Positions 1 through 7,461 of a DNA stretch of 9,786 nt are shown here, one piece after another; the stretch's first letter is position 1; every line of letters begins with the position of its first letter. Where the stretch lies: the NCBI GenBank assembly GCA_902796465.1, contig CADBPK010000105.1, forward strand, positions 1-9,786, given 5' to 3'. The translations under genes and the position numbers were made by a program. Source of the DNA: an uncultured Erysipelotrichaceae bacterium (GTDB taxonomy: Bacteria; Bacillota_I; Bacilli_A; Erysipelotrichales; Erysipelotrichaceae). A model generated the notes under the pieces. The model was not told the origin of the DNA. It saw only the letters and a program-made list of their open reading frames with translations, and did no database searches.

Positions 1-3000
1 AGTACGGTCCGGTTGCACGGGCATGGAGCTTGTCATCGACCATGTGCGCCAGCTTGATCATGTACATGACGCCGACTGCGATTCTTTCATCATAGGCTTC
101 ACCGGTCATGCCGTCTGTCAGGATATATTTTCCATCCGGGCTCGTTCCGGCTTCTTCCATGATGTTCTTCAGGTCTTCGTTGGATACACCGTCGAATACA
201 GGTGTAGCGAACTTGACGCCCAGCTGCTTGGCAGCCATACCGAGATGGACTTCCAGCACCTGCCCGATATTCATACGGGAAGGTACGCCGAACGGGTTCA
301 GCATGATATCGATCGGTGTGCCGTCGTTCATATACGGCATATCCTCAACCGGCAGGATCTTGGAGATAACGCCCTTGTTTCCGTGACGTCCTGCCATCTT
401 GTCGCCTTCAGAGATCTTACGTTTCTGAACGACGTATACTTTAACGACTTCATTGACTCCCGGAGGAAGTTCATGATTGTCTTTTCTCTTGAATACTCTT
501 ACGGAATGAACGATGCCGGCACCGCCGTGCGGTACTTTCAGAGAGTTGTCCCTGACTTCGCGGCTCTTTTCACCGAAGATCGCCAGAAGCAGTTTTTCTT
601 CCGGTGAGATCTCGCTCTGTCCTTTCGGCGTTACCTTACCTACGAGGATATCGCCTTCCTTGACTTCCGCACCGACCATGACGATTCCCCTGCCGTCCAG
701 ATTGCGGCATGCGCTCTCTGCAACGTTCGGGATATCACGTGTGATCTCTTCCGGTCCGAGTTTTGTTTCACGGCATTCCAGATCATATTCTTCAATATGA
801 ACGGATGTGTAAACATCGTTGGCTACCATCTTTTCAGACATGATGATGGCATCTTCATAGTTGTATCCATGCCATGTCATGAACGCGATGGTAACATTCT
901 GACCCAGTGCCAGCTCACCGTTCTGCATAGCCGGTCCGTCAGCGAGGATATCGCCTCTGCGGACGATCTCGCCGTCATTGACGATCGGCTTCTGGTTCAG
1001 GCAGGTGGAAGCGTTGGATCTTCTGAACTTGGTCAGTTCATATGTATGTTCGAAGTCGTTGTCTTCCTTGACAATGATCTTCTCTGCGTCAACATAGGTG
1101 ACAACACCGTCAGCGGTCGCGATGCATGCGGCACCGGAGTCACGTGCGATGCTGTGCTCCATACCGGTTCCTACGAACGGGCTGTGCGGATTGAGAAGCG
1201 GAACTGCCTGACGCTGCATGTTCGCACCCATGAGGGCACGTGTACAGTCATCGTTTTCCAGGAAAGGAACACAGGCAGTAGCCACGGATACGATCTGGCG
1301 CGGAGATACGTCCGCGTAGTCGATCATGTCCCTGTCAGCCATGACGGTTTCACCGGCGATTCTGGCAACGACACGGTCACCGGCAAGTCTGCCGTTGACG
1401 ATCTCGTTTGCCTGCGCGATGACATGGTCATTTTCTTCATCGGCTGCCATGTATTTGATCTCATCCGTAACGACGCCGTTTTCAACCTTACGGTACGGTG
1501 TTTCGATAAATCCGTATTCATTGACCTTCGCATATGTGGTCAGATAGGAGATCAGACCGATGTTCGGACCTTCCGGTGTTTCGATCGGACAGATCCTTCC
1601 ATAGTGTGAGTTATGAATATCACGGACTTCGAAGCCTGCTCTTTCACGTGTCAGACCGCCGGGTCCGAGCGCGGAAATACGTCTCTTGTTGGACAGCTCT
1701 GCCAGCGGGTTCTGCTGGTCCATGAACTGTGAGAGCTGCGATGAGGAGAAGAACTCCTTGATCGCTGCTGTCAGCGGACGGATATTTGTCAGCTGCTTCG
1801 GTGTCAGATTGGCGATCTCAGCGATCGACATTCTTTCCTTGACAACTCTTTCCATACGGGAAAGACCGATCCGGAACTGGTTCTGGATCAGCTCGCCCAC
1901 CGTACGGATACGGCGGTTGCCGAGCATATCGATATCATCCTGTGTGCCGATGCCGCCTGTCATGGTCAGTTCATAGTTGTACAGCGCATACATATCGGAC
2001 ATCGTGATCGTGTGCTTGTCATTCAGCGGGTCAATACCGATCAGCTTGACAGCGTGATCCGCATCCTGCTTGATCATGATCTCCTGAACACAGGTTCCGA
2101 CCAGCCAGACGCTGATCTTTTCCTTGTTCATGACTTTTGCATTGATTGTTTCCTGACCGGCAGTGCTGACCGGTGTGACCGGATAATCCGGGATATAACG
2201 TGCACAGACGAGTTCGCCGTCTTCATCCGTAACGTCTTTGCCGTCTGCTGTAATACGGCCGACGGTGTACAGTCTGGAGCCGATATTCAGAACAGCATTG
2301 ACGTTTGCGTTGGAGACTTTGACTTCATTGGCAATGATTCCCGCATATACGGTAACCTTGTCAAATTCCTTTGCGATCGCTTCGACATCTTCCGGCGTGA
2401 GGACTGTGCCCATTTCCATGGAGACAGTATCGCCTTCCAGGTCAACAGCCAGGACTCTTCCGACCAGTGCGTTCGTCCAGGTTGTTTCCATGACGGCTGT
2501 CACCGGGTGGGAGAAAGCATGGTTAAACGGCAGTGCCTTGCACAGGATGCCTTTGTTGATCTCATCCCGCAGCGCATTCCGCTCATCCTTGCCGATCAGT
2601 TTGTTCTTTTTGAAGATCACTTTACCTTCCGCACCGACCAGGTCTTTGACCAGCTCGTGGCCTTCCATACGGTCAAGAATATTCAGCTTCTTGCGTACTT
2701 TGTAGCGGCCGGCCTTGGTCAGGTCGTAACGGCGGTAATCGAAGAACTTGGCATCCATGAGGTTAACAGCACCTTCGATGGTCGCGATCTCATCTGCACG
2801 CTGGTTTTCATAAACGCTTAACAGGGCATCGTTCGTGAACTTTGTCTTGTCAGCTGCCAGCGTATTCTTTACTTCCTCATAGTTTCCGAAAACGGAAGTA
2901 TACAGCAGCATATAATCATTCTGGAATTCTCTTTCTTCTTCCGGAACAACTACATCACTGTACACATCAAAGCCGGAAGCCTTGAGGAACTTTGTCATGT

Positions 3001-3688
3001 CTGATGTATCAAAAGCATCTTCCCCTCTCTGCAGGTTCAGGGACATGCCGATTGCCTTGAAAAGGATCGTACTGAGTATTTTCCTTCTTCTGTCGATCGA
3101 GACATTCATGATCCTGCCGAGCGCTGTTTTCTTGTCATCACTCATGAACTCAAGCCATGTACCGCGGCTCGGGATCAGTTCACAAGTATATGTGTCCTTC
3201 CCTGCTCTTTCATCCGAAATAATATCGAAATAAGCACCGGGAGATCTGACGATTTGCGAAACGATAACACGCTCTGCACCATTGATAATGAAAGTACCTG
3301 TCGGCGTCATCATCGGGAAATCACCGAGGAAAACCTCTTCCCACTTGGTCATGACTTCGCCTGTATCCGGGTCCATTACTTCCAGCTCCATCTTTGCTTT
3401 CAGAGGAGCGCAGTAATTGACTTCACGGTACTTGCATTCGCTGATGGAATACTTCGGCTCTCCGAATTCATAATCAAGGAATTTCAGACGGATATTGCCG
3501 CCGTAGTTTTCAATCGGATAAATATCGTTGAATACTTCCTTGATTCCCTCCGTCAGAAACCACTCAAAAGAAGCAGTCTGGATCTCTACCAGATCCGGCA
3601 GGTCCAGTGTGCTGCTGACCTTTGAATAATCCCTTCGGACAGCCTTGTTTCCGTATTGCACAACGCGGTATGATTCTTTATTTTCCAT
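1..3688 (-). CDS. rpoB: DNA-directed RNA polymerase subunit beta (3' end outside window)
   Basis: This gene encodes the beta subunit of RNA polymerase, which forms one pincer and much of the active centre and carries the rifampicin pocket. About 1,229 codons are visible from an ATG at 3688 ([19 protein letters not shown]), preceded by AAAGGA eight bases upstream. The frame is open to the left edge, so the C-terminus is missing. Recognisable blocks in order are the N-terminal [19 protein letters not shown], the fork/rifampicin region around residues 649-680 ([20 protein letters not shown]), the [12 protein letters not shown] block, and [13 protein letters not shown] with K1097 and K1105, which match the active-site lysines K1065 and K1073 of E. 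coli. Residue 667 is Asn where E. coli H526 lies. The lobe, roughly residues 350-575, is about 120 residues longer than I recall for Bacillus subtilis. rpoC would be expected to follow outside the window. The identification is certain. Confidence 0.99.
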   Translation of the reverse strand, partial: MENKESYRVVQYGNKAVRRDYSKVSSTLDLPDLVEIQTASFEWFLTEGIKEVFNDIYPIENYGGNIRLKFLDYEFGEPKYSISECKYREVNYCAPLKAKMELEVMDPDTGEVMTKWEEVFLGDFPMMTPTGTFIINGAERVIVSQIVRSPGAYFDIISDERAGKDTYTCELIPSRGTWLEFMSDDKKTALGRIMNVSIDRRRKILSTILFKAIGMSLNLQRGEDAFDTSDMTKFLKASGFDVYSDVVVPEEEREFQNDYMLLYTSVFGNYEEVKNTLAADKTKFTNDALLSVYENQRADEIATIEGAVNLMDAKFFDYRRYDLTKAGRYKVRKKLNILDRMEGHELVKDLVGAEGKVIFKKNKLIGKDERNALRDEINKGILCKALPFNHAFSHPVTAVMETTWTNALVGRVLAVDLEGDTVSMEMGTVLTPEDVEAIAKEFDKVTVYAGIIANEVKVSNANVNAVLNIGSRLYTVGRITADGKDVTDEDGELVCARYIPDYPVTPVSTAGQETINAKVMNKEKISVWLVGTCVQEIMIKQDADHAVKLIGIDPLNDKHTITMSDMYALYNYELTMTGGIGTQDDIDMLGNRRIRTVGELIQNQFRIGLSRMERVVKERMSIAEIANLTPKQLTNIRPLTAAIKEFFSSSQLSQFMDQQNPLAELSNKRRISALGPGGLTRERAGFEVRDIHNSHYGRICPIETPEGPNIGLISYLTTYAKVNEYGFIETPYRKVENGVVTDEIKYMAADEENDHVIAQANEIVNGRLAGDRVVARIAGETVMADRDMIDYADVSPRQIVSVATACVPFLENDDCTRALMGANMQRQAVPLLNPHSPFVGTGMEHSIARDSGAACIATADGVVTYVDAEKIIVKEDNDFEHTYELTKFRRSNASTCLNQKPIVNDGEIVRRGDILADGPAMQNGELALGQNVTIAFMTWHGYNYEDAIIMSEKMVANDVYTSVHIEEYDLECRETKLGPEEITRDIPNVAESACRNLDGRGIVMVGAEVKEGDILVGKVTPKGQSEISPEEKLLLAIFGEKSREVRDNSLKVPHGGAGIVHSVRVFKRKDNHELPPGVNEVVKVYVVQKRKISEGDKMAGRHGNKGVISKILPVEDMPYMNDGTPIDIMLNPFGVPSRMNIGQVLEVHLGMAAKQLGVKFATPVFDGVSNEDLKNIMEEAGTSPDGKYILTDGMTGEAYDERIAVGVMYMIKLAHMVDDKLHARATGPY

Positions 3689-3723
3689 GTACACCATCCT
3701 TTCGCATGCATCCCGTAAACACC

Positions 3724-3744
3724 AAAAAGGGCATAAAGCTCCCT
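3724..3744 (-). terminator. possible attenuator hairpin in the rpoB leader
   Basis: On the minus strand a short stem AGGG(A)GC / GCCCT, with one bulged A and a UUUAU loop, is followed directly by a T run (TTTTT). It lies between the predicted rpoB start of transcription and the rpoB ribosome binding site. It could act as a weak attenuator, or it could be chance; the stem is only about six pairs. Confidence 0.3.
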
Positions 3745-3773
3745 ACCCAATTCGGATTCTTTTGCAATTTATT

Positions 3774-3802
3774 ATATTATCATGACTTTTTCAATAGGTC
3801 AA
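3774..3802 (-). promoter_or_regulatory. predicted sigma-A promoter for rpoB
   Basis: The minus strand reads TTGACC, a 17-base spacer, then TAATAT (-35 at 3797-3802, -10 at 3774-3779). A perfect TATAAT also overlaps at 3771-3776, but with a 20-base spacer. The -35 box lies inside the last codons of the upstream methyltransferase gene and its stop codon lies within the spacer. Transcription would start near 3767, giving an rpoB leader of about 80 bases. This gives rpoB an entry point independent of the ribosomal genes. Confidence 0.75.
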
Positions 3803-4390
3803 TTTAATACTTTTTAATATCCAGTATCCCTTATTCTGTTCCAGGCGCTCACAATTGCCGAAGATATCCGTCAGTTTCCTGACTGCGCTTTCCGCGCCCT
3901 GCCGTTTCCGGATCACGACGTACAGAACGCCGTCTTTCTCCAGATGTGCAAAGGATTCTTCGAACAGACGGTAGATCACCGCCTTTCCTGCCCGTATGGG
4001 AGGATTCGTGATAATAGTACGGAAGGAGCATTCCAGCTGCGCGAAGCCGTCGGAGACGTATACTTCGCATTCCGCCCGGTTCAGACGGCAGTTCTCTTCT
4101 GTCAGTTCCGCCGCCCGCGGATTGATGTCTGCGCATACGACACGCTCGGCCGGGTATTCCGATTTCATGACGATGCCGACAGCACCATAGCCGCATCCAA
4201 GATCCAGTATCGGCCCGCGGAGCGTTTCGCCTTCCAGCGCCTCCAGCAGTGCCCGCGTCCCGTAATCAACGCCTTTTTTGGAAAACACACCGTTATCCGT
4301 AATAAAGTTGTATAAACGGCCCGAAAACCGGAAAGAATGTTCCTTCCGGTTTTTCTCCAGATCACGGTTGTCAGTAAAATAATGTGACAA
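3791..4390 (-). CDS. ybxB: class I SAM-dependent methyltransferase, YbxB/RsmC-like
   Basis: This 199-residue protein has a Rossmann SAM-binding motif at residues 62-69 (LDLGCGYG), an acidic ribose-binding position in the CADIN block near residue 88, and the signature NPPIRAGK at 129-136. That signature is typical of the RsmC/RlmG-type N2-guanine rRNA methyltransferases. The location between rplL and rpoB and the start (MSHYFTDN) match B. subtilis YbxB, whose exact substrate I cannot state; methylation of a guanine in rRNA is the family-based inference. The protein has the catalytic half only, without the extra N-terminal domain of enterobacterial RsmC. Translation starts at TTG (4388-4390), with AAAGGA ten bases upstream; the only nearby ATG (4395-4397) is out of frame. 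The gene lies just after an intrinsic terminator, with no promoter I can see of its own, so it probably depends on read-through. Confidence 0.9.
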   Translation of the reverse strand: MSHYFTDNRDLEKNRKEHSFRFSGRLYNFITDNGVFSKKGVDYGTRALLEALEGETLRGPILDLGCGYGAVGIVMKSEYPAERVVCADINPRAAELTEENCRLNRAECEVYVSDGFAQLECSFRTIITNPPIRAGKAVIYRLFEESFAHLEKDGVLYVVIRKRQGAESAVRKLTDIFGNCERLEQNKGYWILKSIKLTY

Positions 4391-4416
4391 TAAACATGGA
4401 TCCTTTCTCAGGGACT

Positions 4417-4442
4417 AAAAGCCGAACCGAAGTCCGGCTTTT
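4417..4442 (-). terminator. intrinsic terminator/attenuator after rplL
   Basis: The minus strand holds an 11-pair stem AAAAGCCGGAC / GTTCGGCTTTT closed by a TTCG tetraloop, with the T run at its 3' side. It lies about 20 bases after the rplL stop codon. Because the methyltransferase gene follows in the same direction, this hairpin probably lowers rather than abolishes downstream transcription. Confidence 0.85.
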
Positions 4443-4463
4443 ATTAAGTTACAGTTCGTGCGA

Positions 4464-4838
4464 TTATTTGTATTCGATTGTTGCGCCGGCGTCTGTGAGT
4501 TTCTTCTTGATTTCGTCAGCTTCTTCAACCGGGATGTTTTCCTTGATGTTGCACGGATGGCTGTCAACGAGTTTCTTAGCGTCAACAAGTCCGAGACCTG
4601 TGATTTCACGGACAGCTTTGATAACAGCAACCTTTGTATCACCGATAGATGTTAATACAACAGTAACTGCCTTCGGCTCGCCGGCACCTTCTTCTTCAGC
4701 CGGAGCTGCTGCAACAGCGACCGGAGCTGCAGCTGTAACGCCGTATTTTTCTTCGATTGCTTTAACGAGTGTGTTGAGTTCAAGAATTGTAGCTTCGTCT
4801 AAGAATGCAAGGATATCTTCCTGTGTAATTTTTGCCAT
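4464..4838 (-). CDS. rplL: 50S ribosomal protein L7/L12
   Basis: This 124-residue protein is the multi-copy stalk protein that binds L10 and recruits and activates translational GTPases. The layout is canonical: an N-terminal dimerisation/L10-binding region (residues 1-35, [20 protein letters not shown]), an Ala/Pro/Glu-rich flexible hinge (about 36-53), and a globular C-terminal domain containing [20 protein letters not shown], whose helices contact EF-Tu, EF-G and IF2. The start ATG has a very strong upstream site, AGGAGGAG. It follows rplJ by 21 bases and is co-transcribed with it, the usual arrangement that gives a high L7/L12 to L10 ratio through translation. A terminator lies just downstream. 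The identification is certain. Confidence 0.99.
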   Translation of the reverse strand: MAKITQEDILAFLDEATILELNTLVKAIEEKYGVTAAAPVAVAAAPAEEEGAGEPKAVTVVLTSIGDTKVAVIKAVREITGLGLVDAKKLVDSHPCNIKENIPVEEADEIKKKLTDAGATIEYK

Positions 4839-4859
4839 GATTTTCTTCTCCTCCTAATT

Positions 4860-5390
4860 TCAGGCCGCTGCCTCTGCAGCTTCTTCAGTTGTTTCTCCGT
4901 TTCCGCCCTTTGCCTCAGCAACTGCATTGACAACACGTGCGAATGAAGAAATAGGTGCGTTCAGGACGCTCAGGAACATGCTCAGCATACCTTCTCTGTT
5001 CGGCAGGAGTGACAGTTCAGTCAGCGTTGCTTCGTCGATGACTTTTCCTTCCACGATACCGCCCTTCAGGATGAGAGCTTTGTGTTTTTTCGCAAATTTC
5101 GCCATGACTCTGGCTGCTGCTGTTTCATCAGTTCCGAAAGCGAGTGCGTTCGGGCCAGCCATGATATCTTTCAGTTCAGCAAATCCTGCTTCATCAGCGG
5201 CGCGTCTGGCCAGTGTGTTCTTGTAGACTTTCATGTCTACACCTTCAGCACGCAGGGAACGACGCAGCTCGGTGATCTCAGCGACTGATAATCCGCGGTA
5301 TTCTGCGACAACCGTAGAACCGGAATTTGCGAACTTTTCAGAAATCTCTTTGACGATATTCTGCTTTTGCTCTAAAACAGTCTGATTCAT
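4860..5390 (-). CDS. rplJ: 50S ribosomal protein L10
   Basis: This 176-residue protein anchors the L7/L12 dimers to 23S rRNA next to L11 and, as an L10-L12 complex, is the usual repressor of its own operon. The N-terminal rRNA-binding domain shows AEYRGLSV (residues 29-36) and VYKNTLARRA (55-64). The C-terminal helix around residues 133-160, ending in VVNAVAEA, is where L12 dimers bind, and the tail is Ala/Glu-rich. The start at 5390 (MNQTVLEQKQ) was chosen because AGGAAAGGA lies just upstream and the start agrees with the family; the frame is open further, to 5471, but that extension lies in the structured mRNA leader. The gene has its own promoter and leader, so it is not simply the third gene of the rplK unit. 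Confidence 0.98.
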   Translation of the reverse strand: MNQTVLEQKQNIVKEISEKFANSGSTVVAEYRGLSVAEITELRRSLRAEGVDMKVYKNTLARRAADEAGFAELKDIMAGPNALAFGTDETAAARVMAKFAKKHKALILKGGIVEGKVIDEATLTELSLLPNREGMLSMFLSVLNAPISSFARVVNAVAEAKGGNGETTEEAAEAAA

Positions 5391-5433
5391 TCTTTTTCCT
5401 TTCCTTTCTTTGTTATCGCATACACATATATAG

Positions 5434-5530
5434 AAAGCCCACGCGGACAGCGAGGGCTTTAAAAGAAACAAAATAAAATCTTTCTCTTACCTCGGTAACA
5501 TATTAAGCATCCGCTGTTACTGTCTATGGT
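5434..5530 (-). promoter_or_regulatory. L10-type ribosomal protein leader (rplJ-rplL autoregulation)
   Basis: The mRNA leader starts about 150 bases before rplJ. On the minus strand it contains the sequence TAGACAGTAACAGCGG, then TTAATATGTTACCGAGGTAAG. Together these resemble the L10 leader of Firmicutes: a stem GTAACA/TGTTAC capped by an unpaired GCGGATGCTTAATA segment. Downstream is a second hairpin AAAGCCC-T-CGC-TGTCC-GCG-T-GGGCTTT (5434-5460). The U tract after that hairpin is poor (TCTATATA), so it may work as a fold that controls rplJ translation or as a weak terminator. Binding by the L10-L12 complex is inferred from the family. Confidence 0.75.
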
Positions 5531-5547
5531 ATTTGATAACGCAATAA

Positions 5548-5576
5548 ATATTAACTTTCCTGATCTTTTTTGTCAA
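5548..5576 (-). promoter_or_regulatory. sigma-A promoter for rplJ-rplL
   Basis: The minus strand reads TTGACA (5571-5576), exactly 17 bases, then TAATAT (5548-5553): a near-consensus promoter. It lies just after the rplA terminator and starts the L10-leader transcript near 5541. Confidence 0.88.
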
Positions 5577-5596
5577 TCATTTTCTGTGAAAAACAC

Positions 5597-5619
5597 AAAA
5601 ACCGGATCTCTCCGGTTTT
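5597..5619 (-). terminator. intrinsic terminator of rplK-rplA
   Basis: The minus strand contains AAAACCGGA, a GAGA loop and TCCGGTTTTT, then GTGTTTTT. It begins nine bases after the rplA stop codon and ends the rplK-rplA unit just before the rplJ promoter. Confidence 0.9.
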
Positions 5620-5628
5620 GTAAGGTCG

Positions 5629-6306
5629 TTAGTCAATTGTGACTTTGATGCCCGGGCCCATTGTCGTGGAGACTGTGATGCCCTTGATGTAAGCACCTTT
5701 GACAGCTGCCGGTCTAACCTTGATCAGCTGATCTTTCAGAGCCTTGAAGTTCTCAGCCAGCGCTTCATCTGTGAAGGAGCATTTGCCGATCATGACGTTG
5801 ACGTTTCCGTCTCTGTCAACACGGTATTCAACTTTACCCTTCTTGATTTCCTCAACTGCCTGGGAAACGTTTGTTGTGACTGTTCCGGTCTTCGGGTTCG
5901 GCATTAAGCCTCTGGGTCCCAGCAGACGGCCGAGCTTACCAAGCTTGCCCATCATATCCGGTGTCGCAACGATCTTGTCAAAGCCTAACCAGCCCTTCTG
6001 GATCTTTTCGATCATGTCTTCGCCGCCGACGAAGTCAGCGCCTGCCTGGCGTGCTTCTTCTTCCTTCGCACCCTGTGTGATGACGAGAACTGTCTGTTCA
6101 CGGCCTGTGCCGTTCGGCAGTACCATAGCACCACGGATGTTCTGATCAGCCTGACGCGGGTCAACGTTCAGTAAGAACGCAGCTTCAACAGAAGAGTTGA
6201 ATTTTGTTGTGCTTGTCTTTTTTGCGAGCGCAACTGCTTCCTTGTAATCATAAGTTCTGGTACGGTCAACTAATTTTGCCGCATCTGTCAGTTTCTTGCC
6301 TGCCAT
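5629..6306 (-). CDS. rplA: 50S ribosomal protein L1
   Basis: This 225-residue protein binds helices 76-78 of 23S rRNA at the mobile L1 stalk that guides deacylated tRNA out of the E site. The family signature [16 protein letters not shown] lies at residues 129-144, and the N- and C-terminal halves that form domain I flank the central domain ([20 protein letters not shown], about 73-92). The length is close to the usual 229-235. It starts two bases after the rplK stop, and its ribosome binding site GGGAGG lies within the last codons of rplK, so the two are translationally coupled. A terminator follows. L1 commonly represses its own operon; I see no clear 23S-like L1-binding mimic here, but did not fold the leader. 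The identification is certain. Confidence 0.99.
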   Translation of the reverse strand: MAGKKLTDAAKLVDRTRTYDYKEAVALAKKTSTTKFNSSVEAAFLLNVDPRQADQNIRGAMVLPNGTGREQTVLVITQGAKEEEARQAGADFVGGEDMIEKIQKGWLGFDKIVATPDMMGKLGKLGRLLGPRGLMPNPKTGTVTTNVSQAVEEIKKGKVEYRVDRDGNVNVMIGKCSFTDEALAENFKALKDQLIKVRPAAVKGAYIKGITVSTTMGPGIKVTID

Positions 6307-6308
6307 AA

Positions 6309-6734
6309 TCAGTTAGCCTCCCATCCTTCGATCGTGATGCCCATGTTGCGAGCTGTGCCGGCAACGATCTTCATCGCTGCTTCGACGTCATTCGCGTTCA
6401 GGTCAGGCATCTTGTACTCGGCGATCTCTCTCAGCTGAGCTTCCGTGATCTTTCCTGCTTTTTCAGCTTTCGGATTTCCGGATGCTTTGGAGATGCCTGC
6501 AGCCTTCTTCAGAAGAACAGCTGCCGGAGTAGTCTTGATAATGAAGTCAAAGGACTTGTCTTCATAAGCTGTAATGATTACAGGAACGATGTCGCCTGCA
6601 CGGTCTTTCGTCTTGTCGTTGAATTCTGTGCAGAACTTAGGCATGTTGATGCCAGCTGAAGCTAAAGCCGGTCCCGGTTTTGCGCCGCCTGCAGGAAACT
6701 GCAGTTTGCAGACCTTTGCAATTCTTTTTGCCAT
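6309..6734 (-). CDS. rplK: 50S ribosomal protein L11 with a shortened proline-rich loop
   Basis: This 141-residue protein binds the GTPase-associated region of 23S rRNA (around A1067) and moves during factor binding. The N-terminal domain begins [20 protein letters not shown]. The C-terminal RNA-binding domain contains [13 protein letters not shown] and the [11 protein letters not shown] end. The start at 6734 is fixed by AAGGAGG eight bases upstream and by the family length; an upstream in-frame extension would cross the promoter. The oddity is [14 protein letters not shown], where most bacteria have A-x-P-x-P-P-V-G-P-A-L-G. Four residues, including both prolines of the thiostrepton contact (P22 and P23 in B. 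subtilis numbering), are missing, while the reading frame and all other conserved blocks are intact. The gene is first in the rplK-rplA unit. Confidence 0.98.
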   Translation of the reverse strand: MAKRIAKVCKLQFPAGGAKPGPALASAGINMPKFCTEFNDKTKDRAGDIVPVIITAYEDKSFDFIIKTTPAAVLLKKAAGISKASGNPKAEKAGKITEAQLREIAEYKMPDLNANDVEAAMKIVAGTARNMGITIEGWEAN

Positions 6735-6810
6735 GTGGTTTTCCTCCTTATTTTTCAACCACATGCAGTGGTAAACGGATGTCTGCTCATCCTCCCACGC
6801 ATGCATACAC

Positions 6811-6842
6811 AAAAAAGTGTGCGGTAATATGATACCACACAC
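6811..6842 (-). terminator. intrinsic terminator of the GNAT gene, overlapping the rplK promoter
   Basis: As RNA from the minus strand, GUGUGUGGUA (6833-6842) pairs with UACCGCACAC (6817-6826) over ten positions, one of them a G-U pair, around a six-base loop, followed by UUUUUU (6811-6816). This is a textbook terminator placed 14 bases after the GNAT stop codon. The opposite strand has no T run after the stem, so it works only leftward. Confidence 0.85.
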
Positions 6843-6856
6843 TATATACATGTCAA
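6829..6856 (-). promoter_or_regulatory. sigma-A promoter for rplK-rplA
   Basis: The minus strand reads TTGACA (6851-6856), 16 bases, then TATCAT (6829-6834). A TCATAT with an 18-base spacer is an alternative -10. The -35 box begins on the base after the GNAT stop codon, and the -10 sits in the loop of the terminator hairpin. The predicted start near 6822 gives an rplK leader of about 90 bases. Confidence 0.8.
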
Positions 6857-7390
6857 TCATTTTTCTCTGTAAACAGCGTTGTTTGCGGCAGGTCCCCAGT
6901 GTTTCCGCACAAGCCGCTGAAAATCTTCCTTTTTTACCGGTCCATGACAGGAAAGAAGTTCATAATCCACACCGTAGAACCGGTAGAAGACACCAGCAGA
7001 AACAAACTCGTTCCGGATGTAGAAATCCATCCGTTTTTCCCGTTCCAGGCTGTTCTCCGCATCCGGATCGAGTTCCTCGATATCGATCAGGATCCTCTGG
7101 TCACGGTATCTTTCCTGCAGGATCTTCAGGATCCGGCTGCCATAGCCCTGATTCCGTAATCGCTCTTCCACAGCCAGATATCCAAGATATACCATATCCT
7201 CAAACAGGAAGACATAAGACAGTCCGATAAATATATCCTTATCATAATAAAGAAACATTTTCCTGTCTGTTCCCGACCATGCAATAAGCCGTTCCAGCGG
7301 TATTCTTTCATTTTCGGGAAAACTGTTCCGGTATAATTCGGCCGCTTCTGCAGGAAGCGGCTGATCCGGCAGGTATTCTGTTTCTCTCAT
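6857..7390 (-). CDS. GNAT family N-acetyltransferase
   Basis: This 177-residue protein belongs to the Gcn5-related acetyltransferases, which move an acetyl group from acetyl-CoA to an amine; the substrate cannot be told from the sequence. The core is visible: strands with [17 protein letters not shown] (45-61), the beta4 strand [11 protein letters not shown] (66-76), then the pyrophosphate-binding motif RNQGYG at 79-84 leading into a helix (SRILKIL). The later block [19 protein letters not shown] (122-140) fits the usual C-terminal motif B region. Start 7390 (MRETEYL) was chosen because GGAAGGA lies five bases upstream; the frame is open to 7444 but without a good binding site. It lies directly upstream of rplK, where many Firmicutes have secE-nusG, and it has its own terminator, so it is probably not part of the ribosomal unit. 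Confidence 0.9.
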   Translation of the reverse strand: MRETEYLPDQPLPAEAAELYRNSFPENERIPLERLIAWSGTDRKMFLYYDKDIFIGLSYVFLFEDMVYLGYLAVEERLRNQGYGSRILKILQERYRDQRILIDIEELDPDAENSLEREKRMDFYIRNEFVSAGVFYRFYGVDYELLSCHGPVKKEDFQRLVRKHWGPAANNAVYREK

Positions 7391-7461
7391 ATCATTCCTT
7401 CCGCATTTGATGATCATTCCTATTTTACTCATAAACAGACGCAAAATACCCGTGAATGCAG

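Noticed and set aside
23..3625. Many plus-strand open frames of 60-270 codons opposite rpoB
   Set aside because: They are antisense shadows of a fully conserved rpoB, lack binding sites and encode Ser/Asp/Val-rich sequences with no domain I recognise.
4371..4397. Eight-codon frame from the ATG at 4397 as a leader peptide gene
   Set aside because: The binding site is only three bases away, too close for good initiation; the spacing fits the TTG start instead.
5391..5471. Longer N-terminus for L10
   Set aside because: The extension lies in the structured leader and is not part of the L10 family; the start at 5390 has its own binding site.
6735..6860. Longer N-terminus for L11
   Set aside because: It would run through the promoter and terminator hairpin; AAGGAGG and the family length fix the start at 6734.
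7391..7444. Longer N-terminus for the GNAT protein
   Set aside because: No good binding site upstream of 7444, while GGAAGGA sits five bases before the ATG at 7390. Not fully excluded.
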